Shown: positions 24,334-33,900, numbered from the stretch's first letter. The stretch: DNA of 64,000 nt from an uncultured Vampirovibrio sp. (GCA_910578465.1 CAJTPW010000001.1:248001-312000), one strand, 5' to 3'. Numbers and translations: made by a program. The notes: a model not told the origin generated them from the letters alone.

Positions 24334-25167
24334 ATGGAAAACAATATAGATTTAAACTTGGAAAATACTGCAGTTATTTTTAATGCAGACATTGAAGGAA
24401 GCAAAGATTTTGCACAAAAAGTGTCCGATGCTTTCTATAAGGCGGGGCTTACAAAATCTGTCCCTGAAATTTCCGATATGGAAAATATGCCTTCAGGTGC
24501 CACGTTTGCCGTTGCAATAGGCGGGGATGGCACGCTTTTAAAATGTGCAAGATATTACAGCAGGTTTAACACTCCTGTTTTCGGGTTTAATATGGGGCGT
24601 CTCGGGTATCTTTCGCAGGCTCTTCCAAAAGAGCTCGATTATGTTATAGAAAAAATCAAAAACAAAGACTACAGGCTCGAAGAGAGGCTTATGCTAAGCT
24701 CAAGCGCAAATAACATTGCATTAAATGATATGGTTATAAAAAAAGAAATTAATGCACGAACGTCGGTTTTGGATTTATATATTGATAAAAAACCTGTGTG
24801 CAGTTATATGGCAGACGGGCTTATAATCTCAACCCCGACAGGTTCCACCGCTTATGCGCTTTCTGCGGGAGGGCCCGTTATAACGCCTTCTATGGATTGT
24901 TTTTTAATTGTGCCGATTTGCCCGCATACATTGACAGCACGCCCGATTGTTGTTTCATCTGATGAAACACTTACGGTTAAAATATGCCAAAATTCGGGGT
25001 ATCAAATAATTGCAGACGGACAGGACACAAAAATCTTTGAAAAAGAAGTGACTGTTAAAAAGAACGAAAATTGTGCAAGGCTTCTTCTTTTAAACAAAGA
25101 TAAGAAAGATTTTTACAGAATTTTAAGAGAAAAACTCCACTGGGGGGTGGCTCCGCATAAATGTTAA
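24334..25167 (+). CDS. nadK: NAD kinase
   Basis: Phosphorylates NAD to NADP. The 277 residues carry FAVAIGGDGTLLKCARYY (GGDG motif), FNMGRLGYLSQ, the ALNDMVI (NE/D) motif and the glycine-rich ISTPTGSTAYALSAGGPVI. The start ATG has a weak TTGGA site. Its stop overlaps the recN start by seven bases, a common nadK-recN arrangement. Confidence 0.96.
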   Translation: MENNIDLNLENTAVIFNADIEGSKDFAQKVSDAFYKAGLTKSVPEISDMENMPSGATFAVAIGGDGTLLKCARYYSRFNTPVFGFNMGRLGYLSQALPKELDYVIEKIKNKDYRLEERLMLSSSANNIALNDMVIKKEINARTSVLDLYIDKKPVCSYMADGLIISTPTGSTAYALSAGGPVITPSMDCFLIVPICPHTLTARPIVVSSDETLTVKICQNSGYQIIADGQDTKIFEKEVTVKKNENCARLLLLNKDKKDFYRILREKLHWGVAPHKC

Positions 25168-26762
25168 AAGAACTTCTCATTAAAAATTTTATATTAATTG
25201 ATGAACTACACTTGGATTTTAAGGGCGGTTTCAACGTTTTCCTTGGAGAAACAGGTGCGGGGAAAAGTATTATCTTTAAAGCAATTGATATTGCTCTCGG
25301 TGCAAAAACAAGTAAAGATGTTTTAAACAACCCCGAAAAAAACGCACTGATTGAACTCACCTTTGAAGATGAGGGAGAAGAGGTTGTAATTTCAAGGGAA
25401 ATAAGCAAAACGGGTACAAAGCCAAGGCTGAACGGGGCTATGGTAACTCTTGATGTTATAAACCGGATGAGGGAAAAGCTTGTCGATATCCACTCGCAAC
25501 ACCAGACGTATACTTATATTCAACAAAAATATCATATAGACCTGCTTGATTCTTATATTGAAAATACGGATAGCGAATTCAAGAGTTTCCTTTCAAAATT
25601 TAAGGAAGAATATCTTGAATTTAAAAATGTGACCAAAAAATTAAGTGATATAGAAACATTCGAAAAAGAAAATACCGAAAGAATTGAATTCCTGAAGTTT
25701 CAAATTTGTGAAATTGAAGCGGCGGAAATTAAGGAGGATGAAGAAGAGGAGCTGAATGCGGAACTCGATGTTTTATCTAATCTTGAAAATTTAAAAGAAT
25801 TAACCTATGGGGCATACTATTCTTTAAATAATGATGATTCATCGATTTTGGATGCTTTAAATAAGATTAAATACAATGTTTCAAAGGCAAGCGAGTTTGA
25901 TAATTCGCTAAGTGAAACGGAATCCGCTTTTATTGACGCTCTTGAAACCTTGAGAGATGTTTCAAATACATTGAGGAATTATTCGGAAGGCCTTGAAGCA
26001 AACCCGCAAAGACTGGATGAAATCAATGAAAGGCTTGAATTAATACAAAAGCTGAAAAGAAAATACGGGGATATTTTTGAAACTTATGAAAAATTAAAGG
26101 CGGAGTTTGAAACTCTGCAAAACGGTTTTATGTCACACGACGATTTGAAGAAAAGAAAAGACGAGCTTTTGAATTCTTTGTGTGAACTTTCTAAAAACAT
26201 TACCCAAAAAAGAAAGGAAAATGCCAAAAATCTCTCTATTCTTATTGAAGAGGAGCTGAAAGCACTTAATATGGAATGTGCAAAGTTTTCAATTTCGGTT
26301 GAAGAGCTTGAGAATTTTGTTTTAAACGGTAAAGACAGGGTGGAGTTTTTAATCTCAACAAATGTTTCAAAAGAGCTTGCGCCGCTCGTAAAAACTGCAT
26401 CGGGCGGGGAAATTTCAAGGGTTATGCTTGCGATTAAAACCGTATTTTGCAATGTGGACAAGGTTTCAACAATTATTTTTGATGAAATTGATACGGGAAT
26501 TTCGGGGAAAACTTCCGTTTGTGTTGCAAATGCAATTTCAAAACTGGCAAACAGCGCACAGGTTTTTGCAATCACTCATCAGCCAATTATAGCTTCAAAG
26601 GCTTCGGATTTTTATTTTGTTTCAAAAAAACAGGCAGATAAAACAAGTGTTTGCGTTAGAAAACTTTCGGAGGATGAAAAGCCGAATGCGCTTGCGCAAA
26701 TGGCCCTCGGGGATGTCAGTGATAATTCCTTAACTTTTGCAAAAGAGCTTTTGGGTTCATAA
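25161..26762 (+). CDS. recN: DNA repair protein RecN
   Basis: SMC-like ATPase acting at double-strand breaks. The 533-residue protein has N-terminal LLIKNFILIDELHLDF and P-loop GETGAGKSII, a short coiled-coil middle with VDIHSQHQTY, then TASGGEISRVMLAI (signature), TIIFDEIDTGISG (Walker B) and FAITHQPIIASKASDFYFV (H-loop). Slightly shorter than E. coli RecN (553). It overlaps nadK. Confidence 0.96.
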   Translation: MLKELLIKNFILIDELHLDFKGGFNVFLGETGAGKSIIFKAIDIALGAKTSKDVLNNPEKNALIELTFEDEGEEVVISREISKTGTKPRLNGAMVTLDVINRMREKLVDIHSQHQTYTYIQQKYHIDLLDSYIENTDSEFKSFLSKFKEEYLEFKNVTKKLSDIETFEKENTERIEFLKFQICEIEAAEIKEDEEEELNAELDVLSNLENLKELTYGAYYSLNNDDSSILDALNKIKYNVSKASEFDNSLSETESAFIDALETLRDVSNTLRNYSEGLEANPQRLDEINERLELIQKLKRKYGDIFETYEKLKAEFETLQNGFMSHDDLKKRKDELLNSLCELSKNITQKRKENAKNLSILIEEELKALNMECAKFSISVEELENFVLNGKDRVEFLISTNVSKELAPLVKTASGGEISRVMLAIKTVFCNVDKVSTIIFDEIDTGISGKTSVCVANAISKLANSAQVFAITHQPIIASKASDFYFVSKKQADKTSVCVRKLSEDEKPNALAQMALGDVSDNSLTFAKELLGS

Positions 26763-26865
26763 ATCTTTTTCATTTTTAAATAAACGGTTTATCTGCTAGC
26801 AAATTATTTTTTGTTTGCCACTTTTATAAACGTTACGTAATTTTAAAATTTATGGTAGTTCAAAT

Positions 26866-27846
26866 ATGAGAGTATCTTTAAATTTATACAGACAACAGAA
26901 CTTTGCAAGCAGCCGTATAATCAGAAAAGAGGATTTAAAGAGTGATAATGTAAATGCGGAAGCAAAGATGATAAGAATTCCTGATACAGAGCCTGCCGCT
27001 TTAATCCACAGGTCGGTTATCTTGCCTGAATATGCAATTTGGAGACCACCTTTTGATGTGGAAAAAGTTATTGATTACGATGCAAATTTGGAACAATTAA
27101 ACTCTTATATTGCAGGCATAGATCCCCATGAGGAATTTAACCCCTCTCCTTTGACTTTGGAAACATTAAAAGCAAATCCTCAGGATGCATTGAACAGAAT
27201 TATATTTACCGCAAAATCTCCAAAAGAGCTTGTGCAGTATTATACCGATTATTGCTACAGTTTAACCAAGAAAAACGGGGAAAAAAATACAGGCCTGGAA
27301 AGTCTTATGTTTCTTTTGGATGTCAAAATTGACTTTGAAGCGCTTGGAATCAATCCTGATGAACTCAGCATTTCAGATAAAGTGAAATTTCTTGCACTGT
27401 ATGATTATTGGGCTGCTTCAATGGACGGTGCGCCAAGAAACGGATATAAAAAACCTGCTTTTATAAAATCTCCTGCAGAGTTTTTGGAAGATTATACGCT
27501 TGATGGGCTCGGTTATTCATATTTCGATACAGAGATTGCAAAAGCGTTTAAACGTGTCAGTCCTGAAGAAAAAAAGCGCGTAATGGCGGAAGTCCGTGCC
27601 ATAGCAGCAGAATATAAAGCACACAAGGCGGAAAGAAAAAAGGAGAACCCTCCTTTATTCAGACCGATACCTCCTATAAGGCCGTTGACCATTCCGGAGC
27701 GCGCAGAAGCTGCTGCGCATATGAGAGCTGCAAGAATACTCGCAAACGCTGCAGCGGCAAGGCGAAGCGAAGCATCAACCGAATATGATCCAAACCTCGA
27801 TATGGCAAAGGCCTGGCATGAATTTTTGGGCGGCGAGTGGGATTAA
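26866..27846 (+). CDS. Protein of unknown function
   Basis: An unrecognised 326-residue soluble protein. No signal or membrane segment. The N-terminus MRVSLNLYRQQNFASSR resembles those of the unknown proteins at 32835 and 54086 (short start with I/V at position 3 and an aromatic-Gly/Ala a little later). It is helical with DPHEEFNPSPLTLETLKANPQDALNRI, a central SLMFLLDVKIDFEALGINPDELSISDKVKFLALYDYWAAS, a proline-rich hinge PLFRPIPPIRPLTIPERAEAAA and an Ala-rich end. The next gene is convergent. Lineage-specific is my guess. Confidence 0.65.
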   Translation: MRVSLNLYRQQNFASSRIIRKEDLKSDNVNAEAKMIRIPDTEPAALIHRSVILPEYAIWRPPFDVEKVIDYDANLEQLNSYIAGIDPHEEFNPSPLTLETLKANPQDALNRIIFTAKSPKELVQYYTDYCYSLTKKNGEKNTGLESLMFLLDVKIDFEALGINPDELSISDKVKFLALYDYWAASMDGAPRNGYKKPAFIKSPAEFLEDYTLDGLGYSYFDTEIAKAFKRVSPEEKKRVMAEVRAIAAEYKAHKAERKKENPPLFRPIPPIRPLTIPERAEAAAHMRAARILANAAAARRSEASTEYDPNLDMAKAWHEFLGGEWD

Positions 27847-27889
27847 TAAATAGAATTGGCGAGCGGGATTAAAACCGATTGCCTTTTGC

Positions 27890-28795
27890 CTAAAATATGG
27901 CTTCGATAAATTCTTCTTTGCTAAAATCTTTTAAATCATCAATTTTTTCACCGACACCTATAAGCTTTGTCGGAAGATTGTAATCTTTTGCAACGGCAAG
28001 GATAATACCGCCTTTGGCAGAGCCGTCCAGCTTTGTGAGGGCGACGGATGTTAAATCTATGGCTTCATTAAAAACCTTTGCCTGCATAAGTCCGTTTTGT
28101 CCAAGGTTTGCATCAAGCACAAGAATGCTTTCCACAATAGCGTTTTCGGCATTTTTTGAAATAACGTTTTTAATCTTTTTCAATTCTTCAACCAGATTGA
28201 ATTTATTTTGCAGTCTGCCTGCAGTGTCAATTATCAGCACATTATAGTTTTCATCTTTTGCTTTTTGAATGGCCTCAAATACAACGCTTGCGCTGTCCGC
28301 TTTGTCGCGCCTTACGATTTCGACCTCTGCCCTTTTTGCCCAGATATCAAGCTGTTCTTCGGCGGCAGCTCTAAAAGTGTCTCCTGCTGCAAGAAGAACC
28401 TTTCTGCCTTCATTTTTAAATTTGTGTGCAAGTCGTCCGATAAGGGTTGTTTTGCCTGCGCCGTTTACACCCGTTATAAAATAGATGTTGAGCTTGTTTT
28501 CATCAAATAAAAGTTTTGTGTCTCCAGCTAAATTCAGGATGTTTGAAAACTCTTCCTTTAAAAAGTTTTCAAGTTCGGTTTTTTTAATCTTTTTTTCTTT
28601 TATTTTATTCACCGTTTCAAGTGAAAGTTCTATCCCTAAATCCGCCTTTATAAGCAGCGCTTCTATGTCTTCAAGTTCAAATTCGTCAATTTCGTCTTTG
28701 CCTGTTGCGGAATCTACAACATCCAGAACGCTTTTAACAAGCGCAGAGGATGTTTTTGAAAGAGCATTCTTTAAAACATTAAACATAAACTTCAA
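27890..28795 (-). CDS. ftsY: Signal recognition particle receptor FtsY
   Basis: Membrane-associated SRP GTPase that docks nascent membrane proteins. The 301 residues include the helical N domain (about 20-85), then GVNGAGKTTLIGRLAHKF (G1), LAAGDTFRAAAEEQL (IBD), IIDTAGRLQNKFNLVEEL (G3), LTKLDGSAKGG (G4) and IGVGEKIDDLKDF. It lacks the long acidic A domain of E. coli FtsY, as in many bacteria. Its start overlaps the end of nusB by 17 bases. Confidence 0.97.
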   Translation of the reverse strand: MKFMFNVLKNALSKTSSALVKSVLDVVDSATGKDEIDEFELEDIEALLIKADLGIELSLETVNKIKEKKIKKTELENFLKEEFSNILNLAGDTKLLFDENKLNIYFITGVNGAGKTTLIGRLAHKFKNEGRKVLLAAGDTFRAAAEEQLDIWAKRAEVEIVRRDKADSASVVFEAIQKAKDENYNVLIIDTAGRLQNKFNLVEELKKIKNVISKNAENAIVESILVLDANLGQNGLMQAKVFNEAIDLTSVALTKLDGSAKGGIILAVAKDYNLPTKLIGVGEKIDDLKDFSKEEFIEAIF

Positions 28796-29432
28796 CCACT
28801 TTTGCTAAAATTCCGTTTATAAAAGAGGGAGAATCGTCGGTTGAATATTTTTTTGCAAGTTCAAGCGCCTCATCGATTACCACCTTCACGGGTGCATCTT
28901 TTACAAAAAGAAGCTCTGCGATTGCAATCCTTAAAATATCTTTATCGATTTTAAAAAGCCTTTCAATATCCCATCCTGAGGCAAGTTCTTTAATTACATT
29001 GTCGATTTCTTCTTTTTTCTCCTGATAAGTTTTAATTATTTTATGGATATATCTTTTGACATCGGTTTGGCCTGAAAGTACGCTCAATTCTGCAATTTCA
29101 AGCGCAGAAACGGATTTTTCCGCAACATTCATAATTGTGTCGATATCCTCTCTCATTTTGGATGTCAGAGGCATTTCAACAGGTATATTATGCGCATCAA
29201 TCGGTCTTGAAAGATTATCGGGGTGGTTATTTTCAAAATCATCCACAAATTCTCTAACCCCTGAAAGTTCCGATGTCACAATTGAAATTTCATCCTGACA
29301 GTTTGAAATCAACGTTCTTACGGAGCCTAAAACCATCTGGTCGAAATCATTGCCTGTATATTTATCAATTTCTTTTCCTATTTGAGAAAAAATTATAAGA
29401 GCCAATTCCCTTGAAGCACGTCTTGCTTGCAT
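28779..29432 (-). CDS. nusB: Transcription antitermination factor NusB, long form
   Basis: Binds boxA RNA with S10 in rRNA antitermination. The N-terminal QARRASRELALIIFSQ and C-terminal half (WDIERLFKIDKDILRIAIAELLF, PVKVVIDEALELAKKYSTDDSPSFINGILAKV) are clear NusB. At 217 residues it is longer than the usual 130-150: about 75 residues are inserted between the first helix pair and the core (about 35-130). From memory, cyanobacterial NusB are also around 210 residues. AAGGAAG lies seven bases before the ATG. Upstream gene of the nusB-ftsY pair. Confidence 0.93.
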   Translation of the reverse strand: MQARRASRELALIIFSQIGKEIDKYTGNDFDQMVLGSVRTLISNCQDEISIVTSELSGVREFVDDFENNHPDNLSRPIDAHNIPVEMPLTSKMREDIDTIMNVAEKSVSALEIAELSVLSGQTDVKRYIHKIIKTYQEKKEEIDNVIKELASGWDIERLFKIDKDILRIAIAELLFVKDAPVKVVIDEALELAKKYSTDDSPSFINGILAKVVEVYV

Positions 29433-29479
29433 TTATTCATCTTCCTTATTATTCTGCATTAAATATTTTATGTATGTTA

Positions 29480-30616
29480 TTATAGCCTAAACAGTTCAAT
29501 TTTTTCCAAATAATTTTTTATGGAATTTTCATATGAAAACATTTTTGCCGTTGTAAGCGCATTTTTCGAAACTTCTAAAAATTGTTTCGGTTTCAGACTT
29601 AAGATTTTATTTAACGTTTCATAAATCCCTTTTTTATTTGGCTTTAAAAGATATCCGTTTTTAGTATCCTCTATAATGCCGTCTATTCCTGAATTTTTTG
29701 TACAGCAAACTGCCATACCGAAGCTTAAAGCTTCCATATAAACCATTCCGAAAGTTTCGTTTTTGGACGGTAAAATGAAAATATCCGCCTCTTTCATCTT
29801 TTTAAAAACGTCTTCCTTTGATAATTGCCCTAAAAACTTTACATCAAGCTTATTTTTAATGTTTAAAATTTCAAGCTTTTCTCTTAGCGGCCCCTCCCCT
29901 ATGATTTCAAGGGTAACCTTCGGGTGTTTTTTCTTTAGTTTTTTGTAAGCTAAAATCAGGTTTTTAATATTTTTTCTTTCAATAAGGCTCGAAGCGCATA
30001 TAATTTTTGCCTTCTTTGAATTAAATGTGCGCTCCGTTTTTTCATTTTCTTCCGTAATCTCCAAAGGAACGCCCGAATAAATAATTTCGACAGGCTGTTT
30101 AATATCGGGGATTGTCTTTTTAATTTTCTCTTTTAGCCAGAAGGATCTTGGAAGTATGCAGGAAGCGTTTTTATAGGCTTCAACCATCCTCTTTTTAAAC
30201 AGGGCATATTTAAAACTCTTCAAAACAGTGATATCGCTTGAATGCACCGCTGCAAGAAACGGGATATTGTATTCTTTTGAAATAATATCCGCACACATTA
30301 TGCCTGATGGCATATGCGCTATAATAACATCAAACGTTTCGCCCTTAAAATATTTTTTATATGCTCTTAAAACACTATGCTTTCTAAACGGGGTAAGAAA
30401 ATTTTTGTTATATACCCTGATACCGTTGTTTTCTTTGCATCCGTTTTTGTATAATTTTCTTTTCCTTATTAAAACGTTTGGAATTAAATTCGGGCGGAAA
30501 ACTTCAACCAGATGTCCCCGCTCAACAAAACCCTCCGCAAAAGCTTTTATGGTTAAGGGAATACCTTTTTCATCATCAAAAAGAGGGTATAGGTCGGTTA
30601 TAAGTAGAATTCTCAT
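29480..30616 (-). CDS. Glycosyltransferase family 4 (GT-B fold)
   Basis: A 378-residue transferase. N-terminal LLITDLYPLFDDEKGIPLTIKAFAEGFVERGHLVEVFRP and DVIIAHMPSGIMCADIIS fit the acceptor domain; the donor domain has ICASSLIERKNIKNLILAYKKLK, LEIIGEGPLREKLE, VKFLGQLSKEDVFKKMKEADIFILPSKNETFGMVYMEALSFGMAVCCTKNSG (the ExFGxxxxEA motif). Cytoplasmic, probably at the membrane, building envelope polysaccharide or glycolipid; acceptor and donor cannot be read from the sequence. No polysaccharide cluster is nearby. Confidence 0.92.
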   Translation of the reverse strand: MRILLITDLYPLFDDEKGIPLTIKAFAEGFVERGHLVEVFRPNLIPNVLIRKRKLYKNGCKENNGIRVYNKNFLTPFRKHSVLRAYKKYFKGETFDVIIAHMPSGIMCADIISKEYNIPFLAAVHSSDITVLKSFKYALFKKRMVEAYKNASCILPRSFWLKEKIKKTIPDIKQPVEIIYSGVPLEITEENEKTERTFNSKKAKIICASSLIERKNIKNLILAYKKLKKKHPKVTLEIIGEGPLREKLEILNIKNKLDVKFLGQLSKEDVFKKMKEADIFILPSKNETFGMVYMEALSFGMAVCCTKNSGIDGIIEDTKNGYLLKPNKKGIYETLNKILSLKPKQFLEVSKNALTTAKMFSYENSIKNYLEKIELFRL

Positions 30617-30678
30617 TCAGTTATTGTTCCGTTAAACATTTGATTCCATATTCCGCCCGAACCTCAAGTGTCTTTAAA

Positions 30679-32763
30679 CTATGCTTTTTTAAATTTTGTA
30701 AAGTCTGCAAAGCTGTCAAATATGCTTCTCAATCTTAAAAGAAGCGATAATCTGTTATTTTTATCTTCAACGTTTTCATCATTTACAAGAACAGCCGTAA
30801 AGAAACTGTCAATTGCAGGTGTCAGACTATATAAATCTTTTACGGATTTCAAGTCGCAGGATTTGGTTAAATTTAAAGCTTCATAAAGCTTTTTCTCTTC
30901 ATCGGATTTTAAATCCGCTGCGCTGAAACTGCGATTAAGAAGAGTTTTATCCACGCCTTCCGTTATTCTTGAAATTCTTTTTGCCTGTTCAATAAAATCT
31001 CTAAAATCCTTACTGTCTTTTTCCGCTTTCAGGTCATCGCATTTTTCCTTGAAAAGCTTCAGGTTTGACAGCGGAGAAGTTTTTCTTAAGGCTTCTAAAA
31101 TTTCAGTATCATACTCATCTTCAAACATTACAAAAAGCCTGTCCACAATGAAATCCATAAGTTCTGATTTTAATGTGAGCTCAACTTCAAGATTAAATTC
31201 GGATGCAATTTGTCTGATTGAAAAATCGATAAGTTTTTCAATATCAATCTCAAATCCTGATTCGATTATTATTCTTAAAATTCCAATAGCGGCGCGGCGT
31301 ACCCCAAGCGGGTCGTTTGAGCCTGTTGGACGCTTTTTCTTTTTGTCTTTTTGCGTGGATAAGAAAACAGCAGCAATCGTATCGATTTTGTCCGCTATTG
31401 AAACAACCATACCCTCTTTTGTCTGAGGCAAGTTTGAATTTGCATTTAGCGGGAAGTAATGTTCTTTTATTGCGGTTGCAATATTTTCTTTCTCACCTGA
31501 TTTTAAGGCATAAGTTTCGCCGATAAAGCCTTGAAGTTCCGTAAATTCAAATACAAGCTTTGTGCTTAAATCTGCTTTTGAAAGCTTCGCAGCTTTTAGG
31601 GTGTCGGAAGTTAAGGTGTCATCGAATTTTAATTCTTTGCACAAATACCCGGAAATTTTTTCCAATCTTTGTGTTTTATCAAAAAGCGTTCCTAAATCTC
31701 TTTGAAAGGTCATACCCTTAAGTGCCTCAACTTTTGATTCAAGCGAAGTTTTTACATCTTCATTATAGAAAAATATACCATCCTCAAGTCTTGCGCTTAC
31801 AACCCTCTGGTTTCCCGCTTTTATATTGTCAAAAGATTCTTCATCCGTACCGACAAAGTTTGCCATTGTTATAAACTTATTTGAAAGTTTTCCTGTTTTA
31901 ATGTCATACAGCGGGAAGTATCTTTGATGTTTGGACATTACCGTTGTGCTCACGATATCCGGGATTTCGAGATATCTTTCGTTGAATTCGCACATAACGG
32001 GCACAGGGTATTCCGTTATAAATGTCACTTCATCCAGTAAATCATCAAGGCTGCTAAAATCAATCTTTAAGCCGTTTTTAGCAGCAAGATTGTTTGCGGA
32101 TTTTGCAATTAAATCTTTTCTTTCTGCAATATCGGCATAAACATTTACGGTCTTTAAATCTTCAAGGTAGTTTAGAGGGTTTTTAATTTCAACCTCTTTT
32201 TTTGCTGCAAACCTGTGGCCTTTTGTTTTATTTGTTGCCTGTTTGTCTATTATTTTAAAATCTAAAATTTCATTATCCAAAATTGCAAGAACATTTTCAA
32301 TCGGTCTTGTGAATTTTTCTTCAAAATTGCCCCAGCGCATAAAGTGCGACCCTTGAAGCTTTAAGACCATATTTTCAATATTTTCTTCAAGAATGTTTTT
32401 TGTCAGGCGGCCTTTTTTTTGAACTTTAGCAAAGACATATCCGTCTTTTTGGTAAAGTTCTTCTTCTTTAACATCATTTTTCTTCGCAAAGCCGAGTGCC
32501 GCCATTGTATATTTGCCGTTTTCATCAACAGCGGCCTTTAAAACAGGTCCTTTAACATCTTTTACGATGTCTTCCTGAGCGGCATCAAGCCCTTCTACAA
32601 GAATTGCAAGCCTTCTTGGAGCGGCATAGCCTTTTATTTCTTTATAATTCAAATTGTTTTCCAAAAACAATTTTTCAAACGCAGCTTTTAATTGCCCCAG
32701 TCCGTTTTCAACAAACTTGTACGGCATTTCCTGCACTAATACTTCCAATAAAAAATTCTTCAT
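30679..32763 (-). CDS. glyS: Glycyl-tRNA synthetase beta subunit
   Basis: Beta chain of the alpha2beta2-type GlyRS, carrying tRNA binding and the anticodon/HD-like region. The 694-residue product has LLEVLVQEMPYKFVENGLGQLKAAFEK, YAAPRRLAILVEGL, KGPVLKAAVDENG, FMRWGN, RPIENVLAIL, VPVMCEFNERYLEIPDIVSTTVMSKHQRYFPLYD, VSARLEDGIFFYNED and the ending GSNDPLGVRRAAIGILRI. The alpha subunit gene glyQ is not adjacent, although they are usually paired. ATG at 32763 has no properly spaced ribosome site, but TAGAAT ends six bases upstream, predicting a leaderless mRNA. Confidence 0.96.
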   Translation of the reverse strand: MKNFLLEVLVQEMPYKFVENGLGQLKAAFEKLFLENNLNYKEIKGYAAPRRLAILVEGLDAAQEDIVKDVKGPVLKAAVDENGKYTMAALGFAKKNDVKEEELYQKDGYVFAKVQKKGRLTKNILEENIENMVLKLQGSHFMRWGNFEEKFTRPIENVLAILDNEILDFKIIDKQATNKTKGHRFAAKKEVEIKNPLNYLEDLKTVNVYADIAERKDLIAKSANNLAAKNGLKIDFSSLDDLLDEVTFITEYPVPVMCEFNERYLEIPDIVSTTVMSKHQRYFPLYDIKTGKLSNKFITMANFVGTDEESFDNIKAGNQRVVSARLEDGIFFYNEDVKTSLESKVEALKGMTFQRDLGTLFDKTQRLEKISGYLCKELKFDDTLTSDTLKAAKLSKADLSTKLVFEFTELQGFIGETYALKSGEKENIATAIKEHYFPLNANSNLPQTKEGMVVSIADKIDTIAAVFLSTQKDKKKKRPTGSNDPLGVRRAAIGILRIIIESGFEIDIEKLIDFSIRQIASEFNLEVELTLKSELMDFIVDRLFVMFEDEYDTEILEALRKTSPLSNLKLFKEKCDDLKAEKDSKDFRDFIEQAKRISRITEGVDKTLLNRSFSAADLKSDEEKKLYEALNLTKSCDLKSVKDLYSLTPAIDSFFTAVLVNDENVEDKNNRLSLLLRLRSIFDSFADFTKFKKA

Positions 32764-32775
32764 ATCCTAATTCTA
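32764..32775 (-). promoter_or_regulatory. -10 element set for a leaderless glyS mRNA
   Basis: Minus-strand TAGAAT (32775-32770) followed by six bases and the ATG. A -35-like TTCACC is 17 bases upstream. Transcription would start at or next to the A of ATG. Confidence 0.5.
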
Positions 32776-32834
32776 TTACAAAAATAAAAATTGGTGAAAT
32801 TTTTATTTGCAACTGTAAAAAATACAAAACAAAA

Positions 32835-33806
32835 TTATGCTCTGTAGTGTATTCCGCCTTTGCTTCTGCCTATGCCAAGCCGTCTTAAAATATTTGATGC
32901 AATGGATTCGTTTTCGTTGACCGCTTTTTTTCTTGTGCTTCTTTCTCTGCTTCTGTGTTCGTTTGCTTCTTGAGTTTTTGTTTTTCTTATTACAGGACCG
33001 TAATCGTCCATAAGCAGCAATGTTCCAAAGCCGTGGCTGTCTGCGTTTCCGTCAAACGCCCTTCTTTTCCCCGTATTGAAATCCATAAAGGCTCTGCTGC
33101 CATCTTTTGCGCGAATTTCCATCATTGTGCCGTCAGGTGTTACAATAATATGTTCGATATCATTGGTTTTAAAAGCATTTGCGGTTGAAGCATTTAAGCT
33201 GTCAAGCACCTTGCTGATATCAAACCTGCTTCCGTATGTTCTTGCCAGAAATTCGCCATAGCTCATTTTGTACTTTTTTTCATCATCATTAAAAGTTACG
33301 TTTGAACTTAAAACTACAGGTTCCCTGTCTCTTTTATATGAATTAATCAGAATTTTTTTTACAGCTGCCTGTTCTTTTTTGCCAAATTCACTTAAATATG
33401 CGCTCTCCCCGGGGGCAAGATATTTTTTCGGGGGTGTAATATCCTTCTCTCCTTTTATAATATCCCAATACAGGATATTTTCAGGTTTTACTCCTTTTCT
33501 TAATAATAATTCAGTGCAAGCTTCAACATCTTCATCTAGAACATCGGATGTCATTATACAATTTTCTTTCTTATCGTAAAACCTGACCGTTGCAAAGGTG
33601 AGTTCATCATCGTATGCAAAAACCGCTTTGTTTGGAACTCCGTTATCAAACAGATAAGAAACCTTGTCCATTTTCCTTGTTAATTCAAGAGCTTTTTCAA
33701 GTTCTACAACGGGGTTTGAATATATCGTTTCGGCTTTGCGCATTTTTTCGCCAAATGTAAGATTATAAGAATTTGTATTGAAACCGGAAACTTTATTAAT
33801 TTGCAT
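32835..33806 (-). CDS. Protein of unknown function
   Basis: An unrecognised 323-residue soluble protein. The N-terminus MQINKVSGFNTNSYNLTFGEK has the short MxI...FG form seen in other unknown proteins of this window. Middle parts show KAVFAYDDELTFATVRFYDKKENCIMTSDVLDED, then IEHIIVTPDGTMMEIRAKDGSRAFMDFNTGKRRAFDGN, a beta-rich stretch. The end is basic (HRSRERSTRKKAVNENESIASNILRRLGIGRSK). Ribosome site AAAGG upstream of ATG. The next gene on this strand, glyS, has its own promoter, so this gene is likely monocistronic. Confidence 0.65.
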   Translation of the reverse strand: MQINKVSGFNTNSYNLTFGEKMRKAETIYSNPVVELEKALELTRKMDKVSYLFDNGVPNKAVFAYDDELTFATVRFYDKKENCIMTSDVLDEDVEACTELLLRKGVKPENILYWDIIKGEKDITPPKKYLAPGESAYLSEFGKKEQAAVKKILINSYKRDREPVVLSSNVTFNDDEKKYKMSYGEFLARTYGSRFDISKVLDSLNASTANAFKTNDIEHIIVTPDGTMMEIRAKDGSRAFMDFNTGKRRAFDGNADSHGFGTLLLMDDYGPVIRKTKTQEANEHRSRERSTRKKAVNENESIASNILRRLGIGRSKGGIHYRA

Positions 33807-33836
33807 ATCAAACCTTTACTTTTCTCAATCGTAATA

Positions 33837-33866
33837 TAATACTATTTAAGTACAAGCATAGTATTA
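33837..33866. repeat. inverted repeat upstream of the 32835 gene
   Basis: TAATACTAT and ATAGTATTA, perfect 9-bp arms with a 12-base gap, located 30-60 bases upstream of the minus-strand gene start. Operator candidate. Confidence 0.4.
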
Positions 33867-33884
33867 ATTGTTAAAAAATGCCCG

Positions 33885-33900
33885 AATATTAATTAATATT
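33885..33900. promoter_or_regulatory. 16-bp palindrome shared with 58068-58083
   Basis: AATATTAATTAATATT, a perfect 16-bp palindrome, 104 bases before the start codon of the 34004 gene. The identical 16-mer occurs 106 bases before the speD start codon. A common regulator is inferred; low-complexity AT sequence lowers the weight. Confidence 0.45.
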
